A DNA stretch of 64,000 nucleotides from Flavobacterium reichenbachii (GCF_002217435.1 NZ_MUHF01000002.1:189450-253449); one strand, 5' to 3'; counted from the first letter of the stretch, positions 8,901-18,442 are shown. Made by a program: numbers and translations. Notes: a model not told the origin generated them from the letters alone.

Positions 8901-10190
8901 ATGCAAATTACAGAAACTAAAAAAAAATCATTTCTTTCGGGATTAACAGGGCAGATTATTGTCGCAATGGTTCTTGGAGCAATTTTAGGAATTATTCTGC
9001 ACAATTCAATTTCGCCGGAAGCAGCACAGTCTTTTAGTAATAAAATAAAGATGCTGGCTACCATTTTTATCAGATTGGTGCAAATGATTATTTCGCCTTT
9101 GGTATTTACAACTTTGGTAGTTGGAATCGCTAAACTTGGAGATATAAAAACGGTAGGAAGGATTGGAGGAAAAGCACTTGGATGGTTTTTTACAGCTTCG
9201 TTTATATCCTTATTAATAGGATTATTTTATGTGAATATTTTAGAACCCGGAGTAGGTTTAAAATTAGATCATGTAGATATGGCAGCTGCATCTGAAGTTA
9301 CTGCTAAAACAAAAACGCTGTCTGTTGAAAATTTTGTTGAGCATATTGTGCCTAAAAGTATTTTTGAAGCAATGGCAACCAATGAAATTTTGCAGATCGT
9401 AATATTTTCTATCTTCTTCGGATTAGCGGCAGCGTCATTAGGAAGTACTGTAAAGCCTGTTATTAATGCATTGGATAAAACATCGCATATCGTTTTGAAA
9501 ATGGTAAATTATGTAATGAACTTTGCACCAATTGGAGTTTTTGGAGCCATTGCAGGAGTTTTTGCTATTAGAGATGCAGAAGAATTAGTAATTACTTATT
9601 TCAAATTTTTCGGATCATTTTTAATCGGAATTGCTACTTTGTGGGTTGTTTTAATTGCAGTTGGTTATATCTTTTTAAAGGGACGAATGACAGAATTGCT
9701 AAGACGTATTACTGGACCATTAGCAATTGCTTTTGGAACTACAAGCAGTGAAGCAGTTTTTCCTAAATTGACAGAAGAATTAGAAAGTTTTGGTGTAAAA
9801 GATAAGATCGTATCTTTTATGCTGCCGTTAGGATATTCTTTTAATCTGGACGGAAGTATGATGTACATGACTTTTGCCAGTATTTTTATAGCTCAATTTT
9901 ACAAAGTTCATCTGGATTTAGGAACTCAAATGGCTATGCTTTTGGTTTTAATGTTAACCAGTAAAGGTATTGCCGGTGTACCAAGAGCAAGTTTGGTGGT
10001 TGTTGCAGCTACTTGTGGTATGTTCGATATTCCTATTGAAGGAATTGCTTTAATTCTTCCAATTGATCATTTCTGCGATATGTTTAGAAGTGCTACTAAC
10101 GTTTTAGGTAATGCATTAGCAACTTCTGTTGTAGGACAATGGGAAAATAATAAAGAAGATGGAATAGAGGAAGCTTTATCAGAAAATTAA
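8901..10190 (+). CDS. Dicarboxylate/amino acid:cation symporter (DAACS family)
   Basis: A 429-residue membrane protein of the GltP/DctA type, with about eight transmembrane segments and re-entrant loops. Family motifs are seen: FGTTSSEAVFPKL (HP1 serine-rich loop), the Na+/substrate helix motif YSFNLDGSMMYMT, SKGIAGVPRAS (HP2) and ILPIDHFCDMFRSATNVLGN. It imports glutamate, aspartate or C4-dicarboxylates with Na+ or H+. A second member starts at 63849. The substrate cannot be fixed by sequence alone. Confidence 0.93.
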   Translation: MQITETKKKSFLSGLTGQIIVAMVLGAILGIILHNSISPEAAQSFSNKIKMLATIFIRLVQMIISPLVFTTLVVGIAKLGDIKTVGRIGGKALGWFFTASFISLLIGLFYVNILEPGVGLKLDHVDMAAASEVTAKTKTLSVENFVEHIVPKSIFEAMATNEILQIVIFSIFFGLAAASLGSTVKPVINALDKTSHIVLKMVNYVMNFAPIGVFGAIAGVFAIRDAEELVITYFKFFGSFLIGIATLWVVLIAVGYIFLKGRMTELLRRITGPLAIAFGTTSSEAVFPKLTEELESFGVKDKIVSFMLPLGYSFNLDGSMMYMTFASIFIAQFYKVHLDLGTQMAMLLVLMLTSKGIAGVPRASLVVVAATCGMFDIPIEGIALILPIDHFCDMFRSATNVLGNALATSVVGQWENNKEDGIEEALSEN

Positions 10191-10246
10191 ATTTCAAACC
10201 TTTATTTGATGAAAAGACCAGCAAAATAAAGGAAATAGTACTAGAT

Positions 10247-10281
10247 AAAAAGCTGTATTTTTTAGAAATACGGCTTTTTTT
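10247..10281 (+). terminator. Rho-independent terminator after the symporter
   Basis: 14-bp stem with one G-T pair (10247-10260 with 10266-10279), loop tttag, followed by a T-run. Confidence 0.85.
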
Positions 10282-10318
10282 TATTTTTAACCGTATATTT
10301 GATAAAATTAGCCGATTG

Positions 10319-12505
10319 ATGCCCCTAAAACGGATTTTTTTATTGTTTTTTTTATTGCTGAATTGCGTTTCCAATACAGCAATAGGACAGTCTGACCCTA
10401 TTTCTGAATATAGAATCAAAAAACTTGTCGATCAAGCCTGGAACGATTATAAAGATTCTAATTTTGAAAGATCCTTAATTACTTCTCGTGTAGCATTAAA
10501 TTACGCTACAAGCTTAAAGGATAATTATTTAATATCAAAATCATATAAAATTATAGCTGGAAATTACAGCGAATTATCTGAATTTGATAAAGCTGTTTTT
10601 TTCTACGATAAAGCTATATTTTATGCAAATAAAACCAATAACGATACTTTAAAATCAAGTCTTCATAACAATCTTGGTAACATGTATTGTTTTGAAAAAA
10701 AACAGTTTGATAAAGGAATAAATTATTATAAAAAAGCAATAGCGTACAGTTTGCGAATTAATGATATGCCGCAAGTATATTTTACAAACGTAAACATAGC
10801 CTGGGCATATTTTGATATTGGCAAATTTGAAGAAGGATATCCATATCTAAAATTTGTTGGCACCAATATAGAAAAGTACGGTGATGAATCTACAGAGATT
10901 ATCGTAAACATGCTAAACGGGATGTATTCGAATTATCGGAATGACGATAATGCAGCTGATGCTTATTTTAAAAATGCTATTGCGGCAGGAAAAACCAGCG
11001 AAGAAAAATCTGACTTATCTTTTTCTCATTTAGAGTATTCTAAGTTTTTAACAAAGACAAAAAGATATAAGGAAGCTTACGAAAATCTTGTTTTGTATCA
11101 TCAGATATCAGAAGAATTATACAGTCAGGAAAAGCTTAAAAAAGCATCAATCGCAGGATTTAATCTCGAGTTAGATGAGTATAAGAGACAGATTGATAAA
11201 ATTGAAGGAGAAAAGTCAACACAATATCAAAGTCTTAAAAAATCCAGGATTATTGTAATTTTGTTTGTGCTGATTTCATTTATTCTTCTTTTTTTAATTA
11301 TCACGCTGGTTAAGAACATTAGATACAAGAAAAAACACAATTTAGAGCTGCTCCAGGCAAAAGAAATTGCAGAAGAAGCTTCTCTGCTCAAAACACAGTT
11401 TATTTCTACTATAAGCCACGAATTGCGCACGCCGTTGTATGGAGTAGTCGGCATTACGAATATGATTCTCGAAGAACATAAAGAACTGGCGCGCAGCCAG
11501 CATTTAAGTTCCTTAAAATTTTCTGCCAGATACTTATTGTCTCTGGTAAATGATATTCTTCAAATCAATAAAATTGAAGAAAACAAAGTTGTGCTCGAAA
11601 ACATGACTTTTAATATCTCTGATGAAATTGAAATGATAAAAAACTCCCTTTCTTTTTTATCAGAAAAAAATAATAATAAAATTACAATTGATATAGATGC
11701 AAATATTCCTGAATATTTAATTGGAGATAAGCTTAGGCTTGCTCAGATTCTAATTAATCTGGTAAGTAATGCGCTGAAGTTTACCAAAAATGGAGAAGTT
11801 GAAATTATTGTAATTCTTAGCAAAATAGAATGTAAATTGTATTTTCTTGATTTTCTTATAAAGGATAATGGTGTTGGAATTGCAATTGTAGATCAGAGTA
11901 AAATATTTGAAAAATTTGTTCAGGTAGGAAGAAAAGAAGAAGATTATCAAGGAACAGGATTGGGACTTAGTATTGTAAAAAGATTGCTGGGACTTTTTGG
12001 CAGCACGATTAGTCTGGAAAGTGATATTGGAAAAGGAACTTCGTTTTCATTTGTAATTCCGTTTGAACACGATCCTCAAAAAACGACAAACATTATTAAC
12101 GAAATAGAAGTGGATTTGACATCAGAAAAAATTTGCAAAATTTTAATTGTAGAAGACAATTTGATTAACCAGATGGTTACGAGAAAAATAATTGAGAAGA
12201 ATAATTACATCTGTACAGTTGTTGATGAAGGTTTTAGTGCCTTAAGAATATTAGAAACAGAAACGTTTGATCTTATTCTGATGGACATTAATATGCCTTT
12301 AATGAATGGCTTTGAGACTACAAAGAGAATTCGCCAGCAAGGAATTAAAACGCCAATTGTAGCTTTGACCGCTTTTGATAAAGATGAGATTAAGGATGAA
12401 GCCATGGCTTCTGGTATAAATGATATTATTATTAAACCTTTTGAGCCGATTAAATTATTTAGTATTCTAAATTATTTAATTAATAAAGCACAAAACGCTG
12501 GTTAA
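10319..12505 (+). CDS. Hybrid histidine kinase with periplasmic TPR sensor domain and receiver
   Basis: A 728-residue protein. The ATG at 10319 is preferred over the TTG just before it. Domain order: signal peptide (to about residue 25), TPR-like helical repeats (about 30-290), one transmembrane helix (about 305-330), HisKA with ISHELRTP (phospho-acceptor His367), HATPase with NALKFT, DNGVGI and GTGLGLSI, and a C-terminal receiver with phospho-acceptor Asp656 in LMDINMP and a Lys-Pro (IIIKPF). It lacks a DNA-binding domain, so it should pass phosphate on to an unlinked partner. The convergent helicase gene shares its stop region. Confidence 0.92.
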   Translation: MPLKRIFLLFFLLLNCVSNTAIGQSDPISEYRIKKLVDQAWNDYKDSNFERSLITSRVALNYATSLKDNYLISKSYKIIAGNYSELSEFDKAVFFYDKAIFYANKTNNDTLKSSLHNNLGNMYCFEKKQFDKGINYYKKAIAYSLRINDMPQVYFTNVNIAWAYFDIGKFEEGYPYLKFVGTNIEKYGDESTEIIVNMLNGMYSNYRNDDNAADAYFKNAIAAGKTSEEKSDLSFSHLEYSKFLTKTKRYKEAYENLVLYHQISEELYSQEKLKKASIAGFNLELDEYKRQIDKIEGEKSTQYQSLKKSRIIVILFVLISFILLFLIITLVKNIRYKKKHNLELLQAKEIAEEASLLKTQFISTISHELRTPLYGVVGITNMILEEHKELARSQHLSSLKFSARYLLSLVNDILQINKIEENKVVLENMTFNISDEIEMIKNSLSFLSEKNNNKITIDIDANIPEYLIGDKLRLAQILINLVSNALKFTKNGEVEIIVILSKIECKLYFLDFLIKDNGVGIAIVDQSKIFEKFVQVGRKEEDYQGTGLGLSIVKRLLGLFGSTISLESDIGKGTSFSFVIPFEHDPQKTTNIINEIEVDLTSEKICKILIVEDNLINQMVTRKIIEKNNYICTVVDEGFSALRILETETFDLILMDINMPLMNGFETTKRIRQQGIKTPIVALTAFDKDEIKDEAMASGINDIIIKPFEPIKLFSILNYLINKAQNAG

Positions 12506-12517
12506 TACCAGCGTTTT
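12492..12517. terminator. Bidirectional terminator formed over both stop codons
   Basis: Perfect 11-bp stem (12492-12502 with 12507-12517), loop taat. The kinase stop (12503-12505) and the stop of the opposing helicase gene (12502-12504 on the other strand) lie inside the hairpin. T/A-rich tails follow on the plus side. Confidence 0.85.
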
Positions 12518-13752
12518 TTATTTTGTTTAGAAGCATTGGATTTTCTCGATTTATGAGCACCGCCGCTTCGGTTTGAATTTTTAGGTTTTTCTGCCTCAGC
12601 TTCAGGGCTTCCAGAATGCCATTGATAAGGATGATCTGTAATTATTTTTACGTCAACTTTTATCAGTTTCTTAATATCTTTCCAGTAAGGTTCTTCATCT
12701 TTTCCGCAGAACGAAATTGCGATTCCTCCATTTCCTGCACGACCAGTTCTTCCGATTCTATGCACGTAAGTTTCAGGAATATTTGGCAAGTCAAAATTAA
12801 TTACAAAAGGCAATTGATCAATGTCAATTCCTCTGGCAGCAATATCTGTAGCAACAAGAACGCCGACTTCTTTATTTTTAAAAGCATCCAAAACACGCTG
12901 TCTCGCATTCTGAGATTTATCGCCGTGAATTGCTTCTGCTGGTATATCTTTTTTACGAAGTGCTTTTACAACATTATCAGCACCGTGCTTAGTTCTTGAA
13001 AACACCAATATATTTGTTAAATTTTCGTTTTTTATCAAATGGTATAATAAATTTCGTTTTTCAGTTTTCTCCACAAAATAAACACGCTGTTCTACATTTT
13101 CTGCTGTAGAGGAAACTGGAGAAACTTCTACTTTTGCTGGATCCTGGAGAAACATTTCAGCCAGTTCGCGAATCGCAATTGGCATTGTTGCAGAAAACAA
13201 TAAAGTTTGTCTGTTTTTAGGAGTTAGTTTTACGATTTTCTTGACATCGTTTATAAAACCCATATCCAGCATTTGATCTGCTTCGTCCAAAACCAAAGTA
13301 TGCAGATGATCTAAATCTATAAAACCTTGTTTTTGTAAGTCAAGCAGTCTTCCAGGGGTTGCAACCAAAATATCGATTCCTTTTTTTAAAGTATCAACTT
13401 GCGGATTTTGAGAAACACCACCAAAAATAGTTAGTTGTGTTAAATTGGTATATTTTGCATAAGTTTCAAAACTTTCTCCAATCTGAACTGCTAATTCTCG
13501 TGTTGGCGTAACTATTAGAGCACGAATTTGTTTGGCTTTTTTTGATGAACCAACAATTCTGTGTAATTGATGTATGATCGGAATTGCAAATGCAGCAGTT
13601 TTTCCTGTTCCTGTCTGCGCACAGCCAATAAGGTCTCTTCCCGCTAAAACGATCGGAATAGATTGTTCCTGAATTGGGGTAGGATTAAGGTAGCCTTCTT
13701 CAAATACGGCTTTTTGTATACTTTTTGAAAGTGATAAATCTTCGAATAACAT
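12502..13752 (-). CDS. DEAD-box RNA helicase, RhlE type
   Basis: A 416-residue SF2 helicase. Motifs in order: the Q motif PTPIQEQSIP, AQTGTGKTAAF (I), PTRELAVQ (Ia), DEAD (II), SATMP (III), then in the second RecA domain ARGIDIDQ and HRIGRTGRAG (VI). The C-terminus is basic and Ser/Asn/Lys-rich (residues about 385-416), as in RhlE. It likely acts in RNA folding, ribosome assembly or decay. A promoter box is visible at 13798-13805. Confidence 0.93.
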   Translation of the reverse strand: MLFEDLSLSKSIQKAVFEEGYLNPTPIQEQSIPIVLAGRDLIGCAQTGTGKTAAFAIPIIHQLHRIVGSSKKAKQIRALIVTPTRELAVQIGESFETYAKYTNLTQLTIFGGVSQNPQVDTLKKGIDILVATPGRLLDLQKQGFIDLDHLHTLVLDEADQMLDMGFINDVKKIVKLTPKNRQTLLFSATMPIAIRELAEMFLQDPAKVEVSPVSSTAENVEQRVYFVEKTEKRNLLYHLIKNENLTNILVFSRTKHGADNVVKALRKKDIPAEAIHGDKSQNARQRVLDAFKNKEVGVLVATDIAARGIDIDQLPFVINFDLPNIPETYVHRIGRTGRAGNGGIAISFCGKDEEPYWKDIKKLIKVDVKIITDHPYQWHSGSPEAEAEKPKNSNRSGGAHKSRKSNASKQNKKRWY

Positions 13753-13797
13753 ATATTATGTGTTAAGAATTTTAGTTTTAAGCACTAAAATTCTGTG

Positions 13798-13805
13798 CAA
13801 AGATA
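13798..13805 (-). promoter_or_regulatory. -7 box for the helicase gene (TATCTTTG, minus strand)
   Basis: Exact TAnnTTTG match on the minus strand, about 45 bp before the ATG. A short inverted repeat (ttttagttttaagcactaaaa) lies in the leader between them. Confidence 0.55.
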
Positions 13806-13885
13806 GGTTTATTCAGTCAATCGTTTAATTGAATTGACTTTTATTTGGCAAAAGTGCTAATTATCAGTGTTTAATCCGATCAAAA

Positions 13886-14923
13886 TTAGTCTCTTTCGTG
13901 ATTTGCTTTTATGAAATCGGTTACTAAATAACCAATCAATTTACCAATTAGATTATTGTTTGGCGAGTTGTCCAAATCTGGTGCGCCTTCGCAGATATGC
14001 AGATAAGCAGCATTTTTGTGCTGTGCAAAAAAGGATACAAATTGTCTTAGTTCTTCTACAGAAAATCCGCTTATTGTCATAGCGCTGCTGGCAATATTTG
14101 GAATAGCGTCCAGGTCAATTTCAATTCCAAAAGCATCATTTTTTATGAAATCTAACGCATGAATCATTTCGATATTGAATTCCTTTTCTTTGCGGATATT
14201 TACACTGTCGTATGTGTTATAACGCACTCGGTCTTCTAGTTTTTTTATAATGTCCAGAACACTTTTAGAAGTATAGTTTTCGTGTAAGCCAAAGATGAAA
14301 TACTTTTTTAAGAATCCTTCTTCGTAAGCATAAGAAAAACCATTGCCGCTGTGGCGTCCTTCTAAAATTCTAAAATCAGAATGAGCATCAAAATTTATGG
14401 CATTTACGGGTTTACCATTTGCTAAAGCAGCTCCTTTGATATTTCCGTAAGCATTGTTGTGGCCACCTCCAATAATTATTGGAGTTTTTCCGGCTTTTAT
14501 GATAGTAAAAATAATATGCGAAACCTCTTTGTCTATTTTTTCTACCAGCTGGCTCAATTTAGAACGGTCGTCAATATCATTAAAATCAAGGTTTTCTACA
14601 TCACGCATTTCTTCCGCAACATCAATCTGGCCCAAGACAATAATCTGGCTTCCTTTAGAAAAACGGTTATGCTGGATATTAGCAATACTTTTTATGGCGC
14701 TTCCCCAAGCAGATGCTGCGCCTGGTCTTCCGTAATTGGCACGCACGCCAATATCTTCCGGAATCCCCAAAAGAACATATCTGGCTTCGCTTTCTGTCAA
14801 AAAAGTGACTTTATCAACTCCTTTAGGAATGATAATCATTTTTTCTCCAAACTTTATTTCACCGCTGCGATGATTTGTGACTTTTGCTAAATCGTTAACA
14901 GTAAAAGGGATTAACTTCTCCAT
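13886..14923 (-). CDS. hutG: Formimidoylglutamase / arginase-family hydrolase
   Basis: A 345-residue ureohydrolase-family protein. The dimanganese ligands are visible as GGGHNN (His), FDAHSDFR (Asp, His, Asp) and EIDLDAI (Asp, Asp). The Bacteroidetes members of this subgroup are annotated as formimidoylglutamase, which releases formamide from N-formimino-glutamate, the last step of one histidine degradation route. HutI lies one gene away at 15983-17221, which supports the call. HutH and HutU are not in the window. Agmatinase-type activity remains possible. Confidence 0.8.
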   Translation of the reverse strand: MEKLIPFTVNDLAKVTNHRSGEIKFGEKMIIIPKGVDKVTFLTESEARYVLLGIPEDIGVRANYGRPGAASAWGSAIKSIANIQHNRFSKGSQIIVLGQIDVAEEMRDVENLDFNDIDDRSKLSQLVEKIDKEVSHIIFTIIKAGKTPIIIGGGHNNAYGNIKGAALANGKPVNAINFDAHSDFRILEGRHSGNGFSYAYEEGFLKKYFIFGLHENYTSKSVLDIIKKLEDRVRYNTYDSVNIRKEKEFNIEMIHALDFIKNDAFGIEIDLDAIPNIASSAMTISGFSVEELRQFVSFFAQHKNAAYLHICEGAPDLDNSPNNNLIGKLIGYLVTDFIKANHERD

Positions 14924-14939
14924 GTAAAAAAATATTTTC

Positions 14940-14947
14940 CAAAAATA
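14940..14947 (-). promoter_or_regulatory. -7 box for hutG (TATTTTTG, minus strand)
   Basis: Exact TAnnTTTG match on the minus strand, giving a short leader of about 12 nt before the ATG at 14923. Confidence 0.5.
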
Positions 14948-14989
14948 ATATAATTGTACTAAGTTACGTTATAAGCTTATATTAATTCT

Positions 14990-14997
14990 TAAATTTG
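14990..14997 (+). promoter_or_regulatory. -7 box for the coiled-coil gene (TAAATTTG)
   Basis: Exact TAnnTTTG match 24 bp before the ATG at 15022. It diverges from the hutG promoter. Confidence 0.55.
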
Positions 14998-15021
14998 TTT
15001 TAAAGAAAAATTTTTTTAAAT

Positions 15022-15900
15022 ATGGAAAACCCAAAGAACAACAACTCAAGTCTAAAAGCGGTAATCGCAGTTTTAGCAGTCCTATTGATTGGTAGCTTAG
15101 TCTACATTTTTAAACTTTCTTCTGATTCAGATGTAGTTAAAACAGAACTTACATCATCACTAACAGAAAAAGAATCTGTAATGAAAGATTTGCAGGAATT
15201 AAAAGCTACTTATGATGCTGCAATCGCTGAAAACACTTCAATGTCTGATGAATTAATTCAGGAAAGAGATAAAGTAGTAGCTCTAATGGATGATTTGAAT
15301 AAATCTAAAGGAGATGTATCTAAATACAGATCTCAGGTTCAGGCGATGCAGGGTAAAATGAAAACTTTAGTTGCTGAAAACGATGAATTGAAAAAACAAA
15401 ATGGTGTTTTAACAGTTCAGAGAGATAGCACAATAGTCGTTTTGGGAGAGTCTAAAAAATTCAATGAGGTTTTAGTTGGTCAAAACGAAGAATTGGCTAA
15501 AACTGTTGAAAAAGGTTCTAAATTATCAATTTTGAATACAAAAACTGCAGCTTACAAATTAAGAAGCTCAGGTAAACAAGTTGAGACTGACAAAGCAAGC
15601 CGCGCGGATGTTTTAAAAATTAGTTTTACAATTGCTGAAAATCAAATTGCAAAATCTGGAGATAAAACATATTATGTGCAGGTTATTGATGCTAAAAGCA
15701 ATGTTTTAGGTGATAAGAAAACAGAAAGCTTTGGTGAGAATACACTAACTTACAGCTTTAAAACTACTGTTCAGTACGAAAACAAATCTGTAAATGTAGT
15801 ACAAGATCTTCCAGGTAAAGATTTTGCAAAAGGAACTTATTTTATCAATGTTTTTGATAATGATGAATTAGTTTCTAAAACTAGTTTTTCTTTAAGATAA
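15022..15900 (+). CDS. Membrane-anchored coiled-coil protein of unknown function
   Basis: A 292-residue protein with a short cytoplasmic N-terminus, one transmembrane helix (about residues 13-30), a long heptad-patterned coiled coil (about 35-170) and a beta-rich C-terminal domain (about 185-292) with alternating Thr/Val/Tyr strands. No enzymatic motif is seen. The layout would place the C-terminal domain in the periplasm. Similar proteins are annotated as hypothetical or loosely as chromosome-partitioning proteins, which the sequence does not support. It ends at a strong terminator. Confidence 0.8.
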   Translation: MENPKNNNSSLKAVIAVLAVLLIGSLVYIFKLSSDSDVVKTELTSSLTEKESVMKDLQELKATYDAAIAENTSMSDELIQERDKVVALMDDLNKSKGDVSKYRSQVQAMQGKMKTLVAENDELKKQNGVLTVQRDSTIVVLGESKKFNEVLVGQNEELAKTVEKGSKLSILNTKTAAYKLRSSGKQVETDKASRADVLKISFTIAENQIAKSGDKTYYVQVIDAKSNVLGDKKTESFGENTLTYSFKTTVQYENKSVNVVQDLPGKDFAKGTYFINVFDNDELVSKTSFSLR

Positions 15901-15921
15901 GACTTTAAAAAAAATACCACT

Positions 15922-15959
15922 AAAAAAGGGCTGTGAATAAATTTCACAGCCCTTTTTTT
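15922..15959. terminator. Bidirectional terminator
   Basis: 16-bp stem (about 15922-15937 with 15943-15958), loop taaat, poly-A and poly-T flanks. It separates the converging coiled-coil gene and hutI. Confidence 0.92.
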
Positions 15960-15982
15960 ATATCTAAAATGTTAACTTAGTT

Positions 15983-17221
15983 TTATGTCAGAATTTCACC
16001 TTCGGCAAAAACACTTTCGATTAAATTACTGCCAAAAGCATACGGAATCTGATAATAAGATGAGATTGGTTTTGTTAGTATAAAATTCGCTTTTTTACCT
16101 TTTGTAATACTTCCGTGAGTTTTAGAAATTCCCATCGCGTATGCGCCGTTTATTGTAGCTGCATTTATTGCCTCTTCCGGAGTCATTTTCATTTTGATGC
16201 AGGCTGTAGCGACTACAAAATTCATATTTCCAGATGGAGTAGAGCCGGGGTTAAAATCGGTTGCCAGCGCAATTGGTAAACCTGCTTTTATCATTTCTCT
16301 TGCAGGTGTATAAGGAATACTCAAAAAATAAGAACAAGAAGGCAGTGCTACAGGCATTGTCTCGCTGTCTTTTAGAGCGTCAATATCTTCTGGGGTCATT
16401 ATTTCAAGATGATCAACAGAAAGTGCCTTAAATTTGATTCCGGCTTGAATGCCGCCAATAGAATTAAACTGGTTAACGTGAATTTTAGGAATTAAACCGT
16501 ATTGTATTCCGGCTTCCATGATTTTTTCAGTTTCTTCAACAGAAAAATATCCTGTTTCGCAAAAAACATCAATATAATCAGCCAGTTTGTTTTTGGCGAT
16601 TTCCGGCAGCATTTTAGTTATAATTTCTTCAATATAACCTGCTTTGTTTTCTTTAAAATGAGAAGGAAAAGCGTGTGCGCCTAAAAAGGTTGCTTTTATG
16701 GTAATAGGATAATTTTCTGCCAGTTTTTTAATAACACGAAGCATTTTTAATTCTCCTTCGACTGTAAGGCCGTAACCTGATTTTATTTCTACTGCTCCGG
16801 TTCCTAAATGCATTACTTCTTCTAAACGCAGTTTTGACTGTTCGTAAATTTCTTCTTCAGAAGTTTCGTTAAGTTTTTTTGCCGAATTTAAAATACCGCC
16901 GCCACGATTGGCAATTTCCTCGTACGAAAGCCCATTAATCCTGTCTACAAATTCCTGCTCGCGATTGCCTGCATACACAATATGTGTGTGGCTGTCGCAC
17001 CAGGAAGGTAAAATAATTCTTCCTGTCGCGTCTATAATTTTATCTGCTTTAAGTTCCGGCAGTTCATTCATCTGTCCGAAATCTGCAATAAGATTATCTT
17101 TTATAAGTAAGAAAGCATTTTTTATGGTAGGAAGCACTGCCATTTCTGTACCCGAAACTTTTAAAATTTCAGTTTCACGAACCTGTAATAACTCTTTTAT
17201 ATTTGTAATTAATGTTACCAT
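15983..17221 (-). CDS. hutI: Imidazolonepropionase
   Basis: A 412-residue amidohydrolase-superfamily enzyme that opens imidazolone propionate to N-formimino-glutamate in histidine degradation. Motifs: LPSWCDSHTHIVYAG with HxH metal ligands, the nearby RxQEFVDRINGLSYEEI block, KSGYGL, FLGAHAFP, HVNQF, SVDHLE, and ATDFNPGS with the conserved Asp. The ATG at 17221 is preferred; an upstream in-frame start adds seven residues that run into a palindrome. A perfect 15-bp inverted repeat lies just upstream of the start. Confidence 0.93.
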   Translation of the reverse strand: MVTLITNIKELLQVRETEILKVSGTEMAVLPTIKNAFLLIKDNLIADFGQMNELPELKADKIIDATGRIILPSWCDSHTHIVYAGNREQEFVDRINGLSYEEIANRGGGILNSAKKLNETSEEEIYEQSKLRLEEVMHLGTGAVEIKSGYGLTVEGELKMLRVIKKLAENYPITIKATFLGAHAFPSHFKENKAGYIEEIITKMLPEIAKNKLADYIDVFCETGYFSVEETEKIMEAGIQYGLIPKIHVNQFNSIGGIQAGIKFKALSVDHLEIMTPEDIDALKDSETMPVALPSCSYFLSIPYTPAREMIKAGLPIALATDFNPGSTPSGNMNFVVATACIKMKMTPEEAINAATINGAYAMGISKTHGSITKGKKANFILTKPISSYYQIPYAFGSNLIESVFAEGEILT

Positions 17222-17237
17222 ATGGGATGTTTTAAAA

Positions 17238-17273
17238 CACAAATTCTCACGATATAATTCGTGAGAATTTGTG
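17238..17273. promoter_or_regulatory. Perfect inverted repeat upstream of hutI (candidate operator)
   Basis: 15-bp arms (17238-17252 and 17259-17273) around tataat, located 17 to 52 bp upstream of the hutI start. The arms read CACAAATTCTCACGA. It could bind a dimeric regulator or be a dispersed intergenic repeat; there is no T-run to make it a terminator. Confidence 0.5.
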
Positions 17274-17307
17274 AAATTCGTGATTATGAGATATCTTTTC
17301 TCTTTAT

Positions 17308-18357
17308 TTATTCTGATACAGTTATTTCAAACATTTTATCCCAGTATTTACCGGTTACAAAAATAGTTTTTGTTGCTGGGTTATAAGCAATTCCGTTTAA
17401 TACGTCAGGTTCTGCAAATTTTAATTGTTTACGTAATTCTGCCATATTCAAAATTCCTTCTACAGCACCAGAATTAGGATCTATAATAGCAATTGCATCT
17501 TTTTGAAAAACATTTGCATAGAATTTTCCATTAATTAACTCCAGCTCATTTATAGCTTTTATTTTTGAATTTCCAGAATATACATTAATGTAGTCTATAT
17601 GTTTTTGATCTGCCGGATCTACTTTCCAGATTTTTTCTGTACCGTCTGACTGATAAATATATTTTCCGTCATTTGTCATTCCCCAGCCTTCGATTTCTTT
17701 GTCGTATTTAAAAGTTTTTTCCAGTTTTAAGGTTTTGGCATCGTATATAAAACCTGTTTTTTCCTGCCAGGACAATTGAAATAATTTTCCGTTGATAAAA
17801 GTAATTCCTTCACCAAAATACTTTTGATCCAGATCTACTTGTTTCAGTACTTTTCCGGTTTTATAATCGATTTCTCTAATGTAAGAATCTCCTTTTTGTC
17901 CTGTACTTTCGTATAAAACGCCATCGTGAAATTCTAAACCTTCGGTAAATGATTTGGTATCGTGCGGATATGTATTTACAATTTTAAACTTTAATGCTTT
18001 CGGTTCAACATTAGAAACCAATTCTATTCTTTTGGTTGCATCAGATGAATCTGAACCAAAATAAATAGTTGCTTTTAGGTATTGGTATCCTAATTTTTGA
18101 TCTTTTAATTCAAATTTGAATTTTTCGGTTCCTTTTGTACTCCCTACTTTTTTGTCGTTTACAAAGTAAGCAATGCTGTCAATTTCTTTCGAATTTGGGT
18201 TTGAAATGTTGAAAGAAACTGCTTCTTTTGATGTAAAATGTGCTGGAAAAGCAGAATCATCAATGTTAAATAAAGAATTTTCACCTTTTTTTGCTCCGTT
18301 ACATCCGATTAATGTGATTCCTAATAAAATGAATGTTAGGAAGTTATATTTTTTCAT
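17308..18357 (-). CDS. Glutaminyl-peptide cyclotransferase (plant/bacterial type), lipoprotein
   Basis: The ATG at 18357 starts a lipoprotein signal (MKKYNFLTFILLGITLIGCN, Cys at residue 19); the 349-residue protein follows. An upstream extension would run through the SRP RNA gene and is rejected. An N-terminal Ig-like part (about 30-120) precedes a beta-propeller of the Glu_cyclase_2 family, with FTEGLEFHDGVLYESTG, then GEGITFING, GWGMTNDGKY and LNGIAYNPATKTIFVTGKYW. Such enzymes cyclise N-terminal Gln to pyroglutamate, here presumably at the cell surface or periplasm. Confidence 0.88.
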   Translation of the reverse strand: MKKYNFLTFILLGITLIGCNGAKKGENSLFNIDDSAFPAHFTSKEAVSFNISNPNSKEIDSIAYFVNDKKVGSTKGTEKFKFELKDQKLGYQYLKATIYFGSDSSDATKRIELVSNVEPKALKFKIVNTYPHDTKSFTEGLEFHDGVLYESTGQKGDSYIREIDYKTGKVLKQVDLDQKYFGEGITFINGKLFQLSWQEKTGFIYDAKTLKLEKTFKYDKEIEGWGMTNDGKYIYQSDGTEKIWKVDPADQKHIDYINVYSGNSKIKAINELELINGKFYANVFQKDAIAIIDPNSGAVEGILNMAELRKQLKFAEPDVLNGIAYNPATKTIFVTGKYWDKMFEITVSE

Positions 18358-18412
18358 AGTTAAAAATTTGAATAAGCCAATATACGATGATATTTTTATA
18401 GCAGCAAAGCTC

Positions 18413-18442
18413 TTGCAAAAATATAAAAAGATTGTATATTTG
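18413..18442 (+). promoter_or_regulatory. Promoter of the SRP RNA gene
   Basis: TTG at 18413-18415, a 19-bp spacer and TATATTTG at 18435-18442 form a full Bacteroidetes promoter. The RNA helix starts 5 nt after the box. Confidence 0.75.

Noticed and set aside
12616..12999. 127-residue open frame antisense to the helicase gene
   Set aside because: Low-complexity Phe/Asn-rich translation, fully inside the helicase coding sequence.
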